A stretch of 58,436 nucleotides of DNA from NCBI RefSeq assembly GCF_003144395.1, contig NZ_PENZ01000032.1:136437-194872 (forward strand), read 5' to 3'. This DNA comes from Proteus faecis. GTDB lineage: Bacteria > Pseudomonadota > Gammaproteobacteria > Enterobacterales > Enterobacteriaceae. Both the position numbers and the translations under genes were made by a program. How positions within the stretch are numbered: the stretch's first letter is position 1; each line of letters opens with the position of its first letter. Positions 1 through 7,879 of the stretch are shown piece by piece. A model generated the notes under the pieces. That model had not been told where the DNA came from. It worked only from the letters and a program-made list of their open reading frames with translations, and made no database searches.

Positions 1-48
1 AAATACTTAAATACTTAAATACTTAAATACTTAAATACTTAAATACTT
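1..48. repeat. 8-bp tandem repeat (AAATACTT), truncated at window edge
   Basis: Six exact head-to-tail copies of AAATACTT fill the first 48 bases and then decay into AAATATAT. The array starts at base 1, so its true length and left neighbour are unknown. No reading frame crosses it here. It lies beyond the terminator of yjdM. Confidence 0.9.
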
Positions 49-65
49 AAATATATTAATGGATA

Positions 66-92
66 TTAAAAAGGCGCTCTATAAGCGCCTTT
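66..92 (-). terminator. Rho-independent terminator of yjdM
   Basis: A perfect 9-bp stem AAAGGCGCT/AGCGCCTTT (70-78 and 84-92) has a 5-nt loop. On the minus strand it is followed by a T-rich run, as expected for transcripts leaving yjdM. Confidence 0.8.
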
Positions 93-149
93 CAGAATGC
101 GATAACATCTAGATCTATCAACAAAGATATTATCAATAATCTGTTATTC

Positions 150-485
150 TTAGTTTTTCTTAACAAATTCAGATTTCAACTTCATTGGTCCAAAGCCATC
201 AATTTTACAATCAATATTATGGTCGCCTTCCACTAAACGGATACCTTTTACTTTAGTACCAATTTTAAGCATGGTTGAGCTACCTTTGACTTTGAGATCT
301 TTAATCACAGTGACTGAATCACCATCAGCTAATACATTGCCGTTAGCATCTTTAACCACTAACTCATCGTTATCAACAGCGGGTTCTTCATCGTTCCACT
401 CGTGTGCACATTCAGGGCAAACATACATTGCACCATCTTCATAGGTATATTCTGAACTGCACTTAGGACAAGAAGGTAATGACAT
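150..485 (-). CDS. yjdM: YjdM (PhnA-like) zinc-ribbon protein
   Basis: A 111-residue protein of the YjdM family (formerly PhnA), the same length as the E. coli protein. An N-terminal zinc ribbon is visible: C6-x2-C9 and C23-x2-C26, inside SCPKC and VCPEC. The C-terminal part is the PhnA beta domain with the [20 protein letters not shown]-type pattern. The family was once tied to phosphonate use only by proximity to phn genes in E. coli. No phn genes are present here, so a phosphonate role is not supported and the function is unknown. The start at 485 is preferred over an in-frame ATG 24 bases upstream because a GAGAG ribosome site lies just before it and the family begins MSLP. A terminator follows directly. 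Confidence 0.9.
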   Translation of the reverse strand: MSLPSCPKCSSEYTYEDGAMYVCPECAHEWNDEEPAVDNDELVVKDANGNVLADGDSVTVIKDLKVKGSSTMLKIGTKVKGIRLVEGDHNIDCKIDGFGPMKLKSEFVKKN

Positions 486-923
486 AATAATACTCTCAAA
501 TTTTATCAAAATGGGAAGTGATTAATCGTCACAATGAGGATAACACTTGCCCCATAAATTAAAGGACACATTATCGTTTAAGAGTGAAAGTTCTAGGCAG
601 TCTCCGGTATGGTACTGCTTCTGATAATGTGAAAGGGCGGTAGTATAATAGATTTGATGGAAATTTGCATCTTTCACCCGTTATGGCATAACGGGAGAGG
701 AAAAGTAGAGTAGATATAGAGTATTAAATAGAAAATAAAGATAAATAAAAGTAGTTTTAAATAGCTATTAACTTGATGATATTAAATAAATTATTTTGTA
801 AAAATAACTAAAATAAATGCCATCATCTTAAATGAGAGCATCATCAATAATAGTGTTACTCTTATTGTTATTATTTTATGAAATCTATCACCGAGCCACG
901 CTCTATAAGTTTTGATATCTAAA
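486..923. other. Intergenic region yjdM-vapC, no gene seen
   Basis: 438 AT-rich bases without a convincing coding frame. It must hold the yjdM promoter, but no clear hexamer pair was found. A perfect 8-bp stem CCCGTTAT/ATAACGGG with loop GGC lies at 677-695. A TATAAT on the plus strand at 644-649 has no good -35 partner. No known riboswitch was recognised. Confidence 0.6.
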
Positions 924-1328
924 TTAATGATGAGTCCAATCCTCAATTCTTAACCCATCAACTCTTTCAAATTCTCGAGTATTATTTGTAACTACTATTA
1001 GCCCTTTACTTCTAGCATGTGCAGCTATGTGCAAATCATTATCATCAATGCGTTTACCTTGTTTTTCAAGTGTTGCTCTGATTTCCCCATAATGAAAAGC
1101 GGCTAACTCATCGTAAGATAAAACAGTGAGTCGAGAAACAAAGTCGTTAACCGTAGCTAAGTTTTTAGCTGAATTTAAACTTTTTTCAGCACCAAAAATG
1201 AGCTCAGCAAGTGTGATTGTAGAAATAGCTAATTGTTCAGCATGTTGGTTGAATTTCGGTAGCAAAAATTCAGGTCTGCGTTTAATGGTAAATATAACGA
1301 TGTTTGTATCTAATAGGTATTTAATCAT
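924..1328 (-). CDS. vapC: VapC-type PIN-domain toxin (ribonuclease)
   Basis: A 134-residue PIN-domain protein, full length for a VapC toxin. The acidic active-site residues are present: D7 in LLDTNIV, E42 in TLAELIFG and D98 in DDNDLHIAAHA. The C-terminal VVTNNTREFERV motif is typical of enterobacterial VapC. VapC toxins are Mg-dependent endoribonucleases, many cutting initiator tRNA. That target is inferred from the family and is not visible here. The start at 1328 overlaps the end of the antitoxin gene by 8 bases, indicating translational coupling. A longer in-frame extension to 1382 lies inside the antitoxin gene and is rejected. The toxin looks intact. Confidence 0.92.
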   Translation of the reverse strand: MIKYLLDTNIVIFTIKRRPEFLLPKFNQHAEQLAISTITLAELIFGAEKSLNSAKNLATVNDFVSRLTVLSYDELAAFHYGEIRATLEKQGKRIDDNDLHIAAHARSKGLIVVTNNTREFERVDGLRIEDWTHH

Positions 1329-1563
1329 CAAAGGATTCTCTTTCACTTGTGATTTGATCTGGTCTTTCAGATAAAAAATCATCTGCTACAGACTGATCTG
1401 ATAAGAAAAAGCTATCCCAAGCATTTTGTATCGGTGTGATTATTCTTTCTTTTCCTTTGACGCGAACAAAAACTTCTTTTACATCATCAGGAAATCGAGT
1501 CTCAGCGGGTAAACGAACATTTTGTGTTCTATTGCTCATAAATACTTTGCCATGCTGGATCAT
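1321..1563 (-). CDS. vapB: VapB-type antitoxin
   Basis: An 80-residue small protein directly upstream of the toxin, overlapping it by 8 bases. The N-terminal half (SNRTQNVRLPAE...VFVRVKGKERIITP) matches the AbrB/SpoVT swapped-hairpin DNA-binding fold of VapB antitoxins. The C-terminal half, with NAWDSFFL, is the usual toxin-binding tail. It should neutralise VapC and, with it, bind its own promoter. The ATG at 1563 has an AGGAGC ribosome site at 1572-1577. An alternative start 18 bases upstream lacks this spacing. An inverted-repeat operator over the promoter supports autoregulation. Confidence 0.9.
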   Translation of the reverse strand: MIQHGKVFMSNRTQNVRLPAETRFPDDVKEVFVRVKGKERIITPIQNAWDSFFLSDQSVADDFLSERPDQITSERESFDD

Positions 1564-1583
1564 AGTAATAGCTCCTATCAATT

Positions 1584-1628
1584 ACTGCTATATAGCATAA
1601 GTATATAGCAGTTTTAATAGGATACCAA
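1584..1628 (-). promoter_or_regulatory. vapBC promoter and operator
   Basis: A perfect 11-bp inverted repeat, ACTGCTATATA/TATATAGCAGT, occupies 1584-1594 and 1602-1612 with a 7-base spacer. It covers a minus-strand -10 TATACT (1600-1605), which lies 17 bases from a -35 TTGGTA (1623-1628). The left arm also sits in a 10-bp palindrome GCTATATAGC (1587-1596). This is the expected layout for conditional autorepression by a VapBC complex. Confidence 0.75.
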
Positions 1629-1679
1629 ACATGTTGTATTAAATATATACAGATCCTAATAACCTATTAATGTAATAGA

Positions 1680-2687
1680 TTATTTTCTATGGTTTATCAC
1701 AGAGCTTCGCTCTATCAGTTTAGGTGTAAGCACCAGAACATTGTCATCAGCATCGATATTTTCCATGCGATGTAATAATTGGCTGACGGCGAGTTTTCCT
1801 AATTCATCCTTGGGTTGGTGGATCGTAGAAAGAGGAGGGATCATATAAGAAGCTAGATCGATATCGTCATAACCCATAACTGAAATATCATCTGGTATAC
1901 GCAAACCTTTTTGATAAATAGCTTGATAAGCACCAACAGCCATCGCGTCATTACAGGTAAAAACGGCTTGTGGTAAAACAGAATGTGAGAGTAATTTTTG
2001 CATTGCACGAAATCCACCAGCAAATTCAAAATCGCTTGTTAACACAAACTCTTCTCGAATAGCTAACCCTGCTTTTTGCATTGCATTGTAATAACCTTGC
2101 AAACGATGTTTAGCAGGAAGTTTATCTTGTGGGCCTGCAATACAGGCAATTTCAGTAAAGCCTTTTTCAATCAGATAATTGGTTGCAATTTCTCCGCCAA
2201 GCAGAGAGTTATCTTGAATAATATCGCCCCCGTATTCAAAGGGGGACCAATCCATCATAACCATAGGTAAGCGAGGATAACGATTTAGCACTTCATGAGA
2301 GGGCGCTCTGGCTTCTGTTGACATTAATAATAAGCCATCAACACGTTTTTGTAGCAATGTTTCAAGGCTACTATCCATGCGTTCGTAATCTCCTTCTGTG
2401 TTACACAAAATAAGGCTATAACCTTTTTCGTAACAACTGCGTTCAACGCCACGAACAACTTCTGCATAGAACGGGTTACTACTGGCTGTCACTAACATTC
2501 CAATAGTATGAGTACAGTTCATTTTTAAACTGCGCGCTAAAGCAGAAGGCGCGTAATTTAAGGTTTCTATAGCGTCGTTAACCTTTTTACGAATACCCTC
2601 GCTAACATAACGATTGTTATTGATTACGTGAGAAACAGTTGATGTCGAAACGCCCGCCAAACGGGCGACATCTTTCATTGTTGCCAA
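1680..2687 (-). CDS. rbsR: RbsR, LacI-family ribose operon repressor
   Basis: A 335-residue LacI/GalR-family repressor. The N-terminal helix-turn-helix begins [20 protein letters not shown]. The hinge helix region ALARSLK follows near residue 50, then a periplasmic-binding-protein-like sugar domain. The protein is close to E. coli RbsR throughout, including [11 protein letters not shown] and [10 protein letters not shown]. RbsR binds palindromes upstream of rbsD and is released by ribose. It is the last gene of rbsDACBKR, 4 bases after rbsK, so it is probably autoregulated through the operon promoter. No clear terminator was seen between it and vapB. Confidence 0.97.
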   Translation of the reverse strand: MATMKDVARLAGVSTSTVSHVINNNRYVSEGIRKKVNDAIETLNYAPSALARSLKMNCTHTIGMLVTASSNPFYAEVVRGVERSCYEKGYSLILCNTEGDYERMDSSLETLLQKRVDGLLLMSTEARAPSHEVLNRYPRLPMVMMDWSPFEYGGDIIQDNSLLGGEIATNYLIEKGFTEIACIAGPQDKLPAKHRLQGYYNAMQKAGLAIREEFVLTSDFEFAGGFRAMQKLLSHSVLPQAVFTCNDAMAVGAYQAIYQKGLRIPDDISVMGYDDIDLASYMIPPLSTIHQPKDELGKLAVSQLLHRMENIDADDNVLVLTPKLIERSSVINHRK

Positions 2688-2691
2688 AGTA

Positions 2692-3618
2692 CTATGCTCG
2701 CTCTGCTAAAAATGATTCGATTTCATGACGCCAAGGAACTGAAGATTGCGCACCATGACGTGTAACTGCAATGGCAGCTGCTGCGTGAGCAAAATGGATC
2801 GCTTCAACGGAAGGTTTCCCCTCTAATATAGCAGTGACAAATGCACCGTTAAAGGTATCACCTGCGGCAATGGTATCAATAGCATCGACACGAAAGCCTG
2901 GGATTAACATACCTTTTCCTTGTTCACTAAACCATACACCGCGGCTACCCAAAGTGATAAGCACTTGTTTGATGCCTTTATGATGTAAAATGTCGGCAGC
3001 TTTTGCTGCTCCCGCTTCATCATGCACAGAAACGCCGGTTAATATTTCGGCTTCTGTCTCATTTGGAGTGATAACATCAATAAAACTCAGAAAATCATCG
3101 GATAAAGCTTGTGCTGGTGCGGGATTTAAAATGACTTTAGTTTGATGTGATTTTGCCAGTTTTGCAGCTTCAAAAACAGTCTCTAACGGCGATTCTAATT
3201 GCATCAGTAAGGCATCAGCATGCTCAATAATATGATGGTATTGCTGAAAATGCGTAGGTGTTAGTGCACCATTCGCTCCTGCAACGATGCTAATTACGTT
3301 TTCACCTTGTTCATTAACCAGGATCATCGCTACACCTGTAGGTGTTTGCGGAATAATACTAATTGCATCGATATGAATATTATCTGTTTTAAGTTGAGAG
3401 ATTATTTCATTACCAATGGCATCATCACCGACACAAGCAATAAAGGTAATATCAGCGCCACTGCGGCCACAAGCAACAGCTTGATTTGCACCTTTACCAC
3501 CAAAGGCTATTTTGTATTGATGACCAATAATCGTTTCACCGGGTTTGGGAAATTGTGAAATATTCATAATGTGGTCAACATTGATGCTACCTAGAACAGC
3601 AAGGCGAGGTGTTGTCAT
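2692..3618 (-). CDS. rbsK: Ribokinase
   Basis: A 308-residue PfkB-family sugar kinase that phosphorylates D-ribose to ribose 5-phosphate in the cytoplasm. The N-terminal signature [12 protein letters not shown] (residues about 38-50) and the C-terminal ATP/anion-hole motif [13 protein letters not shown] with the catalytic Asp are both intact. The length matches E. coli RbsK (309). The gene lies 4 bases upstream of rbsR and 78 bases downstream of rbsB, with a stable hairpin in the latter gap. Its product links ribose uptake to the pentose phosphate pathway. Confidence 0.97.
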   Translation of the reverse strand: MTTPRLAVLGSINVDHIMNISQFPKPGETIIGHQYKIAFGGKGANQAVACGRSGADITFIACVGDDAIGNEIISQLKTDNIHIDAISIIPQTPTGVAMILVNEQGENVISIVAGANGALTPTHFQQYHHIIEHADALLMQLESPLETVFEAAKLAKSHQTKVILNPAPAQALSDDFLSFIDVITPNETEAEILTGVSVHDEAGAAKAADILHHKGIKQVLITLGSRGVWFSEQGKGMLIPGFRVDAIDTIAAGDTFNGAFVTAILEGKPSVEAIHFAHAAAAIAVTRHGAQSSVPWRHEIESFLAERA

Positions 3619-3658
3619 AGCCTTTATCCTTGTGAAAACATGTTTTAATGATTAAAGC

Positions 3659-3686
3659 TACCACGGAGCAATATCACTCCGTGGTA
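3659..3686 (-). other. Intercistronic stem-loop between rbsB and rbsK
   Basis: A perfect 10-bp stem TACCACGGAG/CTCCGTGGTA with an 8-nt loop, lacking a strong T run. Its position just after the binding-protein gene resembles 3'-protecting hairpins after malE or rbsB-like genes. This would raise rbsB mRNA over the kinase message. The role is inferred. Confidence 0.6.
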
Positions 3687-3696
3687 TTTATTGTTG

Positions 3697-4587
3697 TTAT
3701 TGTTTAATAACTAATTCAAGCTCGACTGGGATTGTTGCATCCACTTTCTCACCTTTGAGAATTTTATCTGCAGTTTGAATGCCAATAATACCAATCTGAT
3801 CTGGGCGTTGAGCAATGGTTGCACCTAACACGCCACGGTTTACTGCTTTGATCCCATCATCTGTACCATCGAAACCAACCACTAATACATCGGTACGACC
3901 AGCGGTTTGTAACGCACGTAATGCACCTAATGCCATTTCATCATTTTGTGCAAAAACAGCTTGAACCGCAGGATATGCAGTTAACAGATTTTGCATCACG
4001 TTAAGACCTTTAGTGCGGTCAAAATCAGCGGGTTGGCTTGCCAGTACATTCAGTTTATGGGCATCCACTGCTTGTTTAAAACCTTCACCACGTTCACGAG
4101 ATGCCGATGTTCCTGTGATCCCTTCCAGTTGAATGACTTTGGCATCGTTAGCAACTTTCTCAGCAATATAATCACCGGCCATTTTACCACCAAGGCGGTT
4201 ATCTGAAGCGACGTGACTGACGACTTCACCTTTGTTTGCAACACGGTCTAAGGTGATCACTGGGATTTTGGCTTTATTAGCTAAAATAACTGCATTACCC
4301 ACAGCATCTGAATCTGTTGGGTTAATAAGCATTAAACGTGTGCCTTTTACGGTTAGATCTTGCACGTTAGCAAGCTCTTTCGCAGGATTGTCCATAGAAT
4401 CTAGAACAACAAGGTCGTAACCTAATCTATTTGCCTCTTTCTGTGCACTGTCTTTCATGGTGACAAAGAAAGGGTTGTTAAGTGTTGAAATAACAAGTGC
4501 GATCGATTCTTTGGCAAATGCGTTGGCGCTGATTGTGGCGCTTAATGCAACAACAGAAAGAAGTGTCGCCATTTTTTTCAGTTTCAT
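3697..4587 (-). CDS. rbsB: Ribose-binding periplasmic protein
   Basis: A 296-residue periplasmic substrate-binding protein with a clear signal peptide: [11 protein letters not shown] core, then cleavage near ANAFA-KES. The mature domain is the type I sugar-binding fold, with [16 protein letters not shown] near its start and [14 protein letters not shown] and [10 protein letters not shown] later, as in E. coli RbsB (also 296). It captures ribose in the periplasm and delivers it to RbsC/RbsA. In enterobacteria it also serves the Trg chemoreceptor, which cannot be judged from this window. The start has an AGGAA site. The gap to rbsC is 42 bases. Confidence 0.97.
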   Translation of the reverse strand: MKLKKMATLLSVVALSATISANAFAKESIALVISTLNNPFFVTMKDSAQKEANRLGYDLVVLDSMDNPAKELANVQDLTVKGTRLMLINPTDSDAVGNAVILANKAKIPVITLDRVANKGEVVSHVASDNRLGGKMAGDYIAEKVANDAKVIQLEGITGTSASRERGEGFKQAVDAHKLNVLASQPADFDRTKGLNVMQNLLTAYPAVQAVFAQNDEMALGALRALQTAGRTDVLVVGFDGTDDGIKAVNRGVLGATIAQRPDQIGIIGIQTADKILKGEKVDATIPVELELVIKQ

Positions 4588-4629
4588 AATATAAGTTCCT
4601 GTCGGGGTTCGGATTAAGAGAATAGAGCG

Positions 4630-5595
4630 TTATTTTTTGTTATCTACTAAAACAGCAAGTAAGATGACTACTGCTTTTACTATCATTTGATAGTTTGATG
4701 ATATTCCTAATAAATTCAGTGCATTATTTAGGAAACCTAGAATAAGCGCACCAATTAATGTACCGATAATACGACCTTTACCACCGGCAAGGCTGGTGCC
4801 TCCCAGAACCACGGCGGCAATTGCATCTAGCTCATAACCATTACCGGCCATTGGCTGTGCTGATGAAAGTCGAGCAACTTCAATGACACTCGCAAGGGCG
4901 GCTAATAAACCACATAATGAATAAACGATGATTTTAATTTTATCGACGCTAATACCGGATAAGCGAGTGGCAGATTCATTACCCCCTAGTGCGTAGATGT
5001 AGCGACCTAAACGGGTGTGATGTAATAAATACCATGCACTCAAAAAGACAATCATCATGAGCCAAATTGGCGTTGGAATACCAAATGGGCGACCAATACC
5101 AAACCAACTAAACAGATCAGCATTATCGCTAAATCCGGTATTAATTGGGCTACCGTCTGTATAGACACGAGTAACACCGCGTAGTAATAACATCATGACT
5201 AACGTAGCAATAAAGGCTTGAACTTTACCTTTAGCAACGATAATCCCGGTGACACCACCAATAGCTGCACCTAATGCTAATGCTCCAACAACAGCAACAA
5301 GCGCATTAACATCTGCACCAACCATCGAAGCAGCAACGGCACCTGTTAATGCAAGCAATGAACCAACAGATAAGTCGATACCAGAGGTTAAAATAACCAG
5401 CGTCATGCCAACCGCCATAATGGCGTTAACCGATGTTTGTTGGAGGATGTTGAAAATATTGTTTAAGGTAAAGAAGTTAGGACTGAGTGTAGAAACTACA
5501 ATAATCAAAAGTAGCAATGCAATCAGTGATTTTTGCTCTAATAGCCAAGCTTTTGAGAACCAACGTTTTGACGCTGGAATTGAATTTGTGCTCAT
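4630..5595 (-). CDS. rbsC: Ribose ABC transporter permease
   Basis: A 321-residue inner-membrane permease of the BPD_transp_2 family, the same length as E. coli RbsC. It has roughly eight to ten hydrophobic segments. The family stretch GMTLVILTSGIDLSVGSLLAL is seen near residue 82, and AIAAVVLGGTSLAGGKG, the coupling region that contacts the ATPase, near residue 245. It forms the membrane channel with RbsA and receives ribose from RbsB. The ATG lies one base after the rbsA stop, with GGAG just before it, so the two are probably translationally coupled. Confidence 0.97.
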   Translation of the reverse strand: MSTNSIPASKRWFSKAWLLEQKSLIALLLLIIVVSTLSPNFFTLNNIFNILQQTSVNAIMAVGMTLVILTSGIDLSVGSLLALTGAVAASMVGADVNALVAVVGALALGAAIGGVTGIIVAKGKVQAFIATLVMMLLLRGVTRVYTDGSPINTGFSDNADLFSWFGIGRPFGIPTPIWLMMIVFLSAWYLLHHTRLGRYIYALGGNESATRLSGISVDKIKIIVYSLCGLLAALASVIEVARLSSAQPMAGNGYELDAIAAVVLGGTSLAGGKGRIIGTLIGALILGFLNNALNLLGISSNYQMIVKAVVILLAVLVDNKK

Positions 5596-5596
5596 A

Positions 5597-7105
5597 TCAA
5601 ACTCCTACTTTAGCGTCATATTGCTTACCAACAGCCGCTGCCATTAGCATTTCTTGTGTGACATTGTGAGCAGAAAACTCACCGCTAATACGACCTTCAT
5701 GCATAACCAAAATACGGTCACTCATTCCCATTACCTCTGGCATTTCAGAAGAAATTAAGATGATGCTTAATCCTTCTTGTTTAAATTTATTAATTAGCTG
5801 ATAAATTTCTTTTTTAGCGCCCACATCAACGCCACGAGTGGGCTCATCAAGAATAAGTACTTTAGGGCGAGTCATTAGGCCTCTTGCGATAGCCACTTTC
5901 TGTTGATTTCCCCCTGATAAAAAGCCTATGGTTTGATCCATTGAAGGGGTTTTTATATTGAATAATTTAATAAAATCACCGACAGTGAGTTGCTCTTCTT
6001 TATGATTAAGCACACCCATACCACGGCTAAAATAGCGAAGTGCGGTCAGAGACATATTTTCTTTTACTGACATGCCAAGTACTAAACCATCACGCTTTCT
6101 ATCCTCAGAGATGTAAACAATGCCTTGTTCCAATCCTTCAACCGGTTTTTTGATTTGGCAGGGTTTACCATCTAATTCAACAGTGCCATTAGTTTTGGGT
6201 AATGCACCGTAGATAATTTTCATTAATTCAGTTCGGCCCGCTCCCATTAATCCTGAAATACCAAGAATTTCGCTTTCATGTAATGAGAAACTAACATCGT
6301 GAACATCTTCGCCACTGAGGTTAATGACGTTAAGTTTGGTTTTTCCTTGAGGGATATTAATTCGAGGGTATTGGTCTTCTAACTTACGACCAACCATCAT
6401 TTCAATCAGCGTGTCTTCTTTTAATGAGGAGACAGGTTTTTCACCAATAAACTGACCATCTCGCAGTACAGTCACATCATCGCAGATCTCAAAGATCTCT
6501 TTTAAGCGATGTGAGATATAAACAATGCCACAACCTTGATCTCTTAGTTCACGAATAACACTAAATAGTGATTCAGTTTCTGTGTCAGTTAATGCATCTG
6601 TTGGTTCATCCATAATAATCACTTTGGAACCAAAACTAAGTACCTTGGCGATTTCTACCATTTGCTGATCACCAATCGATAATTCAGACACTAAACGGTG
6701 GCTACTGTAAGCTAGGTTTAATCGAGCTAATAATTTGTCAGCCTCTGCATACATTTTCTTCCAATCGATAGCACCAAAAGCACGAGTAAACTCACGACCT
6801 AAGAAAATATTTTCTGCGATGGTTAATTCAGGAATAAGGTTAAGCTCTTGGTGAATAATGCCAATACCTGCTTCTTGAGAAGATTTAGGACCATTGAAAG
6901 TACAACTTTCACCTTGATAAATGATTTCACCGGCATCTTTTTTATAGATCCCAGTCAGTACTTTCATCAGCGTTGATTTTCCTGCGCCATTTTCACCGAC
7001 TAAAGCCATTACTCGACCGGGGTAAATTCGTAAAGTTGCACCGGATAGTGCTTTTACACCGGGAAATGACTTATCAATATCTTTAAGTTCAAGTAAAGGT
7101 TTCAT
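5597..7105 (-). CDS. rbsA: Ribose ABC transporter ATP-binding protein (two ABC domains)
   Basis: A 502-residue tandem ABC ATPase. The first domain has Walker [10 protein letters not shown] (near residue 38), signature [13 protein letters not shown] and Walker [12 protein letters not shown]. The second has the family-typical degenerate Walker [11 protein letters not shown], signature [15 protein letters not shown] and Walker [15 protein letters not shown]. This asymmetric layout matches E. coli RbsA (501). It powers ribose import through RbsC. It is placed after rbsD (7-base gap) and directly before rbsC in the operon. Nothing suggests damage. Confidence 0.97.
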   Translation of the reverse strand: MKPLLELKDIDKSFPGVKALSGATLRIYPGRVMALVGENGAGKSTLMKVLTGIYKKDAGEIIYQGESCTFNGPKSSQEAGIGIIHQELNLIPELTIAENIFLGREFTRAFGAIDWKKMYAEADKLLARLNLAYSSHRLVSELSIGDQQMVEIAKVLSFGSKVIIMDEPTDALTDTETESLFSVIRELRDQGCGIVYISHRLKEIFEICDDVTVLRDGQFIGEKPVSSLKEDTLIEMMVGRKLEDQYPRINIPQGKTKLNVINLSGEDVHDVSFSLHESEILGISGLMGAGRTELMKIIYGALPKTNGTVELDGKPCQIKKPVEGLEQGIVYISEDRKRDGLVLGMSVKENMSLTALRYFSRGMGVLNHKEEQLTVGDFIKLFNIKTPSMDQTIGFLSGGNQQKVAIARGLMTRPKVLILDEPTRGVDVGAKKEIYQLINKFKQEGLSIILISSEMPEVMGMSDRILVMHEGRISGEFSAHNVTQEMLMAAAVGKQYDAKVGV

Positions 7106-7112
7106 ATTGTCC

Positions 7113-7532
7113 TCAAAAAGTCACACCAGAAAACAACACAATATTGGCATAAGGCGTACATTCACCGGTTCTAATAACAGCTTTATTTTCAGTAAGTTGT
7201 TTTTTAAATGCTTCATGTGAAACATAGATTATTTGAATAGGCTTCTTTTGCTCTTGTTCTAATAAATGGAGATAACAGGTGATTTCATTAAACAGAGAGG
7301 GATTGATGGTTTTAATTTCTTCCGCCAGCATGACGGCTTCAACTTGCATCTCATGGGTGATCGTTTGCAACACGGACATAAAGTCTGGGATCCCTTGAGT
7401 GAGAGCAAGATCAATACGCTCAACAGAGGAGGGAATAGGCAATCCGGCATCTGCAATAGTGATTTTGTCAGTGTGTCCTAAACGTGAAATGACACTCGAA
7501 ATGGGACTATTAAGTAATATACCTTTTTTCAT
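7113..7532 (-). CDS. rbsD: D-ribose pyranase
   Basis: A 139-residue RbsD/FucU-family protein, the length of E. coli RbsD. It catalyses interconversion of the pyranose and furanose forms of ribose so that ribokinase receives its substrate. The catalytic His20 is present in SRLGHTDKI, and the C-terminal [17 protein letters not shown] substrate pocket is intact. It is the first gene of the operon. Its strong GAGGAGGAAAC ribosome site lies between the start and a perfect 18-bp palindrome, so repressor binding would act on the untranslated leader or block elongation. Confidence 0.97.
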   Translation of the reverse strand: MKKGILLNSPISSVISRLGHTDKITIADAGLPIPSSVERIDLALTQGIPDFMSVLQTITHEMQVEAVMLAEEIKTINPSLFNEITCYLHLLEQEQKKPIQIIYVSHEAFKKQLTENKAVIRTGECTPYANIVLFSGVTF

Positions 7533-7542
7533 GTTTCCTCCT

Positions 7543-7560
7543 CAGCGAAACGTTTCGCTG
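7543..7560. promoter_or_regulatory. RbsR operator O1
   Basis: A perfect 18-bp palindrome, CAGCGAAACGTTTCGCTG, with the CGAAACGTTTCG core typical of LacI-family operators. It lies 11 bases upstream of rbsD and downstream of the likely promoter. Confidence 0.8.
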
Positions 7561-7565
7561 TCTAT

Positions 7566-7593
7566 ATAGTAGAAAAGAAAGGTGGGAAAACAA
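7566..7593 (-). promoter_or_regulatory. Candidate rbs promoter
   Basis: On the minus strand a -35 TTGTTT (7588-7593) is 16 bases from a -10 TACTAT (7566-7571). It lies between the two palindromes and just downstream of a CRP-like site. The hexamers are moderate matches. Confidence 0.45.
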
Positions 7594-7610
7594 GTTTGAT
7601 TTATTCATAT

Positions 7611-7634
7611 TGTGAGCATGATCGAAACGTTTCG
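7611..7634. promoter_or_regulatory. CRP-like site overlapping RbsR operator O2
   Basis: TGTGA (7611-7615), six bases, then TCGAA is a half-conserved CRP site. It runs into a second CGAAACGTTTCG palindrome (7623-7634) centred 77 bp from the first operator. The overlap suggests that repressor and CRP compete or cooperate. Confidence 0.55.
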
Positions 7635-7830
7635 TTGGTAAACAAAAAGAAAGAAAAATCTAACTGATTGAATAAATTAACGCTGAATTGATTCAAGAGA
7701 GGAAGTAGTTATTTTCAGTGAGTTTCATAAAAACGTGATATTCAACAAAGCTTGAAAAGAGTGAAATGTAAAATGCAAGCAAGGATGATTTTTTAAAAGA
7801 AGTAAGATAAGCAATGAATAGTTTTTTAAT

Positions 7831-7862
7831 AATCGCTCCAACTCAGGGAAGTCGGAGCGATT
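7831..7862 (-). terminator. Stem-loop downstream of dxs
   Basis: A 9-bp stem AATCGCTCC/GGAGCGATT, extended by inner pairs with one mismatch, lies 18 bases beyond the dxs stop. The T tract on the minus strand is poor, so it may be a weak terminator or a 3'-protecting hairpin. Confidence 0.55.
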
Positions 7863-7879
7863 TCTAAATGATAACAGAA

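Noticed and set aside
1-48. Possible CRISPR array
   Set aside because: The copies are 8 bp and contiguous, with no spacers. It is a simple tandem repeat.
1126-1374. 82-codon frame opposite vapC
   Set aside because: It is antisense to an intact PIN-domain toxin, with no ribosome site or recognisable motif.
5249-5647. 132-codon frame on the plus strand
   Set aside because: It is antisense to rbsC/rbsA, with low-complexity Ala/Pro/Thr composition typical of a shadow frame.
1680-7640. rbs region as a genomic island
   Set aside because: No integrase, tRNA, direct repeats or composition shift. The genes are closely enterobacterial.
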